DNA of 64,000 nucleotides from Phytoseiulus persimilis (Eukaryota > Arthropoda > Arachnida > Mesostigmata > Phytoseiidae), in assembly GCA_037576195.1 (NCBI GenBank), contig CM075102.1, positions 48,542,745-48,606,744 of the forward strand, read 5' to 3'. The position numbers and the translations under genes were made by a program. Every line of letters begins with the position of its first letter. Positions within the stretch are counted from its first letter, which is position 1. The notes below the pieces were generated by a model. That model ran no database searches and was not told the DNA's origin. It was given only the letters and a program-made list of their open reading frames with translations. Below, one piece after another: positions 59,201 to 64,000 of this stretch.

Positions 59201-61532
59201 TGTGCAATTTTAATGACGGTCAGATAATGCAGGGTAACATTAGTCAGCTGATATCAATACGAGAGGTTATTTTTCATAAGATACTCACAGCTACATGTCT
59301 GACACGGGGATATGATGACTCCTGGTATTTTACATAACCAGGATTTCAGGAGGCCTTTGTACACGAGATCCACCCCGTACTTTTTCTTGTACTCAGCAGG
59401 TATTCTCTCAAAGTTAATTTCTTTGAGTTCCATCAGGAGTACTACCACTCTGGCTTGAGCCCCGTATAGCCCTGCGAACAAATCAAAGTCGTTACGGCAC
59501 CGAATTCGCCACAGGTTCTTGGAGTGGTTGCCTTGCATCTCCCATCGGGATCGGGCTAGCTTTTGACTCCCTCTCTCTTCCGCCACCGGCGGAGCTGAGG
59601 GAAACTTTTACGGTTGAAGAACAATGGGTTCACGGAAACTCGGACTCACCAGATGAAACAATCTGATTCTTCCAGTCGACATCGAGACCTGCGACCGTCT
59701 GAAGCCATGCGCTGAGTTTGATGCTTAGCGCAAGGTCGCAACCGAAACTTTCCCTATACTCGCCGCGAATCTTGTCAAATCTCATCGCTCTTTTTCTGAG
59801 CAGCTTCAAAACTTTTCTCTTCTGCTTCGCGTCTCTGTCATCGACCTGGCTCGATGCAGCAGCATTCCCTGTTGAGAGATTCTAGTGATACCGGCTGTAT
59901 GATAAAGCACCCTAGGGAGCTCGGAAGTTTCTCCGTACCGAGCTCGAGTGTTAGAATATTGAGGTTGAGTCAACACACTCGCCTGCGACAGGAGCCTCAC
60001 GGGCGTTTGCATCCAGGGCGGATACTTCTGTGAAGCGGGAAAACAGTCAGAATGAATGAGACTATGAAAAAACACGAAGTTCAGGCACAAGGAAATGAAG
60101 AAAAAAACTCATCGGCTATGAATTGGCCACCACTCTGTTTCTGATCTTTCTCTATTGTGCTGAATGACATAGTTGGTGATAGCCAGCTGAGGCTTCTAAG
60201 ATGCTCACCCGGGGTTCGTTCGACGGTTTGATCTGCGTCAATTCGCAGAGATCCACCAGCAAGCACGTATTCGCGTACTGAGTACTCGTCAGGGATCGTG
60301 TAGCCGTAGGCTTTCTTGAATAAAGCTGGTAGGGCGGCCAGCTGTGTTCTGTTGTCAACGAGGCGTCTGAGTTGGCGATGAACGTAGTCTTGAGAACAGT
60401 CAGCCAAGCGCGCTGCATCGCCCTCGATGACCACGCCGGGAACTTCCAAGCAAACATCGAAGAAGGTGCCACGATCCAGGAAAGTTCGGGCGAAAATTTG
60501 ACTTCCAGACGACCAGGCGTCGAACAGATTGTTCATTTTCATTGGGCCGTTCGACAGGAGCTGTTTTATAGTTTCAGTGGAACTGCGATCAGTATTCGGT
60601 TGGCAGACGTGCGCGTGCTCGAGCGCATCCAGTAGGCGTCCGGACGCAGACGGGAAGGCCGCATGGATGAATCTCTCGAGCGTCGCAAAATCGGTGATCG
60701 GTTCACCGAACACGTCGTAGTACATGAATTGCAGATACCTAGATTCCAGCTGCAGCTGGTACTTGAGATAGACCAAACGATCTATCATCAGTGAGCTGAC
60801 ATCCGAACTTGGTCCCACTAACAATTGAGGGATTTCCGGCCGTAACTCGGCGCTTGCGGGGGCTGTCGCGAAGTATATCATGTTCGACGCAGACACAACA
60901 AAATACTCGCTGAGGAAGTTTTTGAAGATGGCCGGTAATAACCTCGGCTTAACCGGCAGGTCCTCCCCAAATTCTTCCTTGTACATTCGAACAAGATCGT
61001 CCGGGGATTTGGGGAACAGCCGGAGCAAATAGATGAATCGCCTAGTGAGAAACATTTTGTGACGCGGGTTACCCACTGATAGCGGTTGTTGAGTTGTGTT
61101 TGATGGATCGTTGTATTTCACGAAAACGTGACTTGCGAATCCCAAACAGGGATGGCTCTCGATGAAATGCGAGAGGTCGGAGCCTGAGTCGAAGGTTTCT
61201 CCGAAAACTAGCTCGTAGAGTTTTGGGAGATGCTCATAAAATAGAGTTCTGGTGCTCGGGAGGAGGAATTGCAGACGTCCTCCAAGCAACTCTAAGGACA
61301 CGTTGCCCCGACTGGCCTCCCATCTCGAGTCGGTGAACTCGACGTATGAGCCTTGCAGCTTGAGGAAGTTGCAAGAATATATGAACTTGAGCAGACCTCC
61401 ATCGATATTCAGGTTTTCCCCGAATCTCCCGCAATAAAAACGGGGCAAGTCGCCTATGAATACGGGACCGATGAGTAGTGTCTTGAAATTCTCTTTCAGA
61501 CGATAGTTTTGAGCTCCATTGAACAACTCCAT
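56229..61532 (-). CDS. Multi-LOTUS/OST-HTH-like repeat protein (4 exons, ~1,587 aa)
   Basis: The deduced join on the minus strand is 61532-60209, 59868-59650, 59594-59289 and 59143-56229, totalling 4,764 nt (1,588 codons with stop). Donors are GTGAGC, GTGAGT and GTGAGT; all three introns (340, 55 and 145 bp) are in phase 1 and the frame closes exactly. The start ATG has an in-frame TGA 21 nt upstream. The protein is a chain of about 18-20 divergent units of 55-80 residues. The recurring pattern is a helix, then F/Y-x3-F/Y-G, a short loop, L-x2-[FW]-L and a V-rich strand, as in YKKKYGVDLVYKGLLKSWLC and FKKQHGIALSYTGKLKTWLL. This is the look of LOTUS/OST-HTH winged helices, which in Oskar, TDRD5/7 and MARF1 bind RNA (G-quadruplexes) or Vasa. 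No Tudor, NYN or RRM domain is seen. Role in RNA regulation or the germ line is inference. An alternative acceptor at TTCGCAG, within the third exon, is also in frame. Further 5' exons cannot be excluded. Confidence 0.75.
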
Positions 61533-61577
61533 GGTGACACCTCGGAGTTGTTTTCACGTCGATCGAGGAAGGCCGTT

Positions 61578-63445
61578 CTATCGGATATGAGCTAGTTCTA
61601 GCATTTGATCAGAGGTGAATGTACCGCCGAGACCGATACATGAAACGGGGAAGTTTCGTATCGGAGAATGTATCTTGATCTGTCTCAAGTGCGTATCGCG
61701 ACCGTTCTGATGGTTTGACAGAATCTGTGAATGAGAGAACCTCAATGAACATGTTACCTCTGCGACACGGAGCCGAACCGTAACTCGCGAAAGAAAATAT
61801 ACGGTTCTGGTCGAGTTTGGAAGGTATACAGGGTGATCATCGTAAGTCGGGAACTTTCTCACTCTCCTTCTGCTCATCACTCGGTGAAAAATCTTGGATC
61901 GAGGATGGCGCATATTTTTCGGTTCGACTTTCGTGAATTCCGGTAAAGGATCCAATTCTGTAAATCGACTTGAAGATTGCTTTTTTTAATCACAACTTCT
62001 CTCAAAAAACGGATCGACAAACTTCTGAAGCTGGCCGATCGAATTCGGAAGTGCCAAGGTCGTTGCAGAATAGGAGGCTACTCGAACGCCCGGCAACTCC
62101 AGATTTCTAGCTCAGGATCTGCAAGAAGGACGAACAATCGTTTCAACCTTGACGTCAAGATCGACCTTCTGACAAGATCGAGTCCTCTCTGCATTTCGGC
62201 CCGTAGCTCCTCAGGAAAGCCGATTTCGGAAAGGTTTCCGACTGAAAAAGTTCTTAGATTAGTCCAAACTACCCGACAAGAAAATTCATGGTTCGGTACG
62301 ATCGTTTCTCTTCGCCCGAAGATCGAGCTCGGTCAGGTTTTCTTTCCAGTACAGAAAAGTGGAGAAGCTCGATTTTCGGAGGAACGAAGAAGTGACCGGA
62401 TCGACCCACAAACTCTCAAGCTGAGTAGTTCGGACCAATCTAAGAACTTCTTGCCATCTTTTTCTCGCCATTTTCGAATTTGGGTCCTCTGAGGAGACAA
62501 GGGGCGTATGCATCGAGAACGCGTTTTGTCAAGAGGCCAGGGCTAGATGTCAAGGTTGAAACGATCGGTCGTCCTTCTCACAGATCCTGAGCTAGAAATC
62601 TCGAGTTGTCGGGCGTTTGAGGAGCCCCCTATCCTGCGTCGACCAAGGCAATTCCGAATTCGCTCGGTCGACTTCAGAAAATTGTTTCATCAGATCAGTT
62701 TTCTGACAAAAGTTTAAGATAGAGAAAGGCAATCCTTGAGTCGATTTACAGAATTCATTTTTTACGGAAAGGATGCGCCATCCTTCCAGCTATCGAAGGC
62801 GAAGGAAAATCCAGAGAATCCTTCGATTCTAGAATCGGAGGATTTTTCACCGAGCTATGAGAGAGAGAAGAGAGAGTAAGAAAGTTCCCGACCAACGCTG
62901 ACCACCCTCTACTTACCGCTATTTGGATGAAAAATGTCTTGATGGGCTGTTTGTTGTGGTGAATGGGTATCGTAACCCACCCTTCGGGCTCACTCAACTC
63001 GATGACATCCAGTTCCTGAAGATCGTGAAAATGCGAGCCCACTCGAACCGATATCCTGCACAATGAAGGAACGTTCTCTTTCAGTACGGATTCTGATGTG
63101 TCTCGGAATTTGAGAAGGTGTCTTATTCGCTTGTTGGGTCGAAATCACTGGAGAAACAAGTTACCGGTTGGGTGTGTAGCTCTCGTCGAGCTTGAAGTGT
63201 GTGTAGATAGCAATCGAATCGACCAGGGTCTTGTGTCTAAATTGAATGTTCACGAGGTGGGGTTGAGGTCCGTCCGATTGCCAGTAGGTTTCGGTGTTAT
63301 TGTCTCTGAGTTGATCAACGCCAAAGCCGGGTTTACAAGAGGATAACGACCAAACAGCTTGATCTCCGACTTCCCTGTGCTCTCCTTTGAACTCCTTCTC
63401 AGTCGGATCAACTTGGGGGTTCGATGCAGTCGGCGTTTTTGACAT
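61578..63445 (-). CDS. ANAPC10: Anaphase-promoting complex subunit 10 (ANAPC10/DOC1), 3 exons
   Basis: The join on the minus strand is 63445-63165, 63055-62917 and 61724-61578, totalling 567 nt and 188 residues; the human protein has 185. ANAPC10 is the DOC-domain subunit of the APC/C ubiquitin ligase; it contacts the D-box of substrates together with the co-activator and so controls mitotic exit. Exon 1 holds [20 protein letters not shown] and ETYWQSDG, the hallmark of the family. Exon 2 holds [15 protein letters not shown] and TFFIQIA. Exon 3 holds [18 protein letters not shown] and ends with Ile-Arg, the IR tail that docks on APC3/CDC27. Donors are GTAAC (phase 2) and GTAAGT (phase 0); acceptors are TGTGCAG and TTCACAG. 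The start ATG at 63445 is the first in frame with the conserved core. Intron 2 (1,192 bp) is almost filled by an inverted-repeat element. The LOTUS-repeat ATG follows 45 nt after the stop. Confidence 0.97.
61829..62909. mobile_element. CAGGGTG long-inverted-repeat element inside ANAPC10 intron 2
   Basis: The left end CAGGGTGATCATCGTAAGTC (from 61829) matches the reverse complement of the right end, GAGGGTGGTCAGCGTTGGTC (to 62909). Both continue into GGGAACTTTC and a CT-rich stretch. Direct TA dinucleotides lie outside (61827-61828 and 62910-62911). Further inward, GATCTGCAAGAAGGACG with CCTTGACGTCAAG on the left is mirrored by GATGTCAAGG and CGTCCTTCTCACAGATCC on the right, so arms of several hundred base pairs are self-complementary. 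No transposase is present. The outer about 35 bp resemble the 46768 element, but the interior differs, so it is a second subfamily. Confidence 0.8.
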
Positions 63446-63716
63446 CACGTTCCAGTGCTGCAAGCATCGACAGCTCTGAATGGCTCATGTGGCCCTCTTC
63501 AATCATAAAAAAACCCGACTGCGGGATACTATTTCCTCTCTTTTCAGGGTGGGTGGTTGTAGGTACCCCAAAGCCTATCCATACGGAACAAAGATTTCCG
63601 TACTGCTTTACCTTACTTCTCAACCTGTCTGCCTGTCGAGAGTTCCCTGATCCAGATCGCGACACGACAGATTGTCAACTCACTGCCAAACCCCGCTCAT
63701 ATTGTTTTTTCACTAA
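63446..63716. promoter_or_regulatory. Putative promoter region of ANAPC10
   Basis: The 271 bp upstream of the ANAPC10 start lie between that gene and a possible divergent first exon at 63717. No TATA box is obvious. Assigning promoter function is by position only. Confidence 0.35.
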
Positions 63717-63862
63717 ATGACGAGGGTTGTGGAAAGCAGCGAGAAAGAACCTAACGATGGAATGGGACGCCCTCCACAACTCCAGCTCCAAAGTTCAATT
63801 GAACTTCTATTGGAGTCCAATAAATGCAAAGAACGCACCTCATTTGTTGAACATCTATCGAG
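63717..63862 (+). CDS. Possible first exon of a divergent gene (partial)
   Basis: From ATG at 63717 an open frame runs 48 codons plus two bases to AG|GTGAAT at 63862/63863, a plausible 5' splice donor; without splicing it meets TGA at 63864. The translation (MTRVVESSEKEPNDGMGRPP, then SSIELLLESNKCKERTSFVE) is hydrophilic with a helical part and no recognised domain. The remaining exons would lie beyond the window. It could equally be chance. Confidence 0.2.
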
Positions 63863-64000
63863 GTGAATGTGTGATTCACTGTCCGGTTTCAAGTTCTCTC
63901 TGTTTCGTCGGTAACGAAGTTATTAGACTCTATTCTCGATTCAGTGTATCAGAAAACAACTGGAGCAATATCGACACGCACTCCGGCGGTAGCGGGTGTC

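Overview
The window looks like nuclear DNA of an arthropod, most likely a chelicerate and perhaps a mite. The evidence is spliceosomal introns with GTGAGT/GTAAGT donors, a metazoan CHP1-type EF-hand gene, a three-exon ANAPC10 gene ending in the conserved Ile-Arg tail, and an ionotropic-receptor-like sequence. Base composition is roughly balanced. The species assignment is inference only.

Gene content is low and lies mostly at the right end. (i) An ionotropic-receptor (IR) type chemoreceptor with an apparent frameshift lies at 16.75-18.42 kb (+), and a badly decayed relative at 34.6-35.0 kb (+). (ii) An intact intronless CHP1 lies at 53.22-53.79 kb (+). (iii) A four-exon gene at 56.23-61.53 kb (-) encodes about 1,587 residues that appear to be almost nothing but some 18-20 divergent LOTUS/OST-HTH-like winged-helix units. 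(iv) ANAPC10 lies at 61.58-63.45 kb (-), and its stop codon is only 45 nt upstream of the ATG of the LOTUS gene. I recognise no gene in the first 16.7 kb.

Most of the rest is repeats. A 45-bp minisatellite forms a short block at 35.86-36.16 kb and a large array at 36.85-46.3 kb. Older remnants lie at 22.6-23.0, 23.36-23.44, 26.65-26.78 and 48.58-48.99 kb. Two arrays end in the same unique sequence, so the minisatellite may be the inside of a mobile element. A tRNA-derived SINE occurs three times (8.9 kb minus, 40.6 kb plus, 44.5 kb plus), each flanked by the same 13-bp piece of the minisatellite monomer. Part of the array, SINE included, was later copied as a block of about 2.4 kb.

DNA transposons include a decayed hAT with a recognisable transposase and near-perfect 8-bp target duplication (49.64-51.76 kb), a second hAT-like element with matching termini (25.38-27.41 kb), and a hAT-like GC-rich tip inside the minisatellite. 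A family of long-inverted-repeat elements beginning CAGGGTG and inserted at TA occurs several times, one of them filling intron 2 of ANAPC10. LINE reverse-transcriptase debris lies at 24.3-24.75 and 28.6-29.8 kb (-). The minisatellite generates many long open frames on both strands, which are artefacts of a 45-bp period with few stops.
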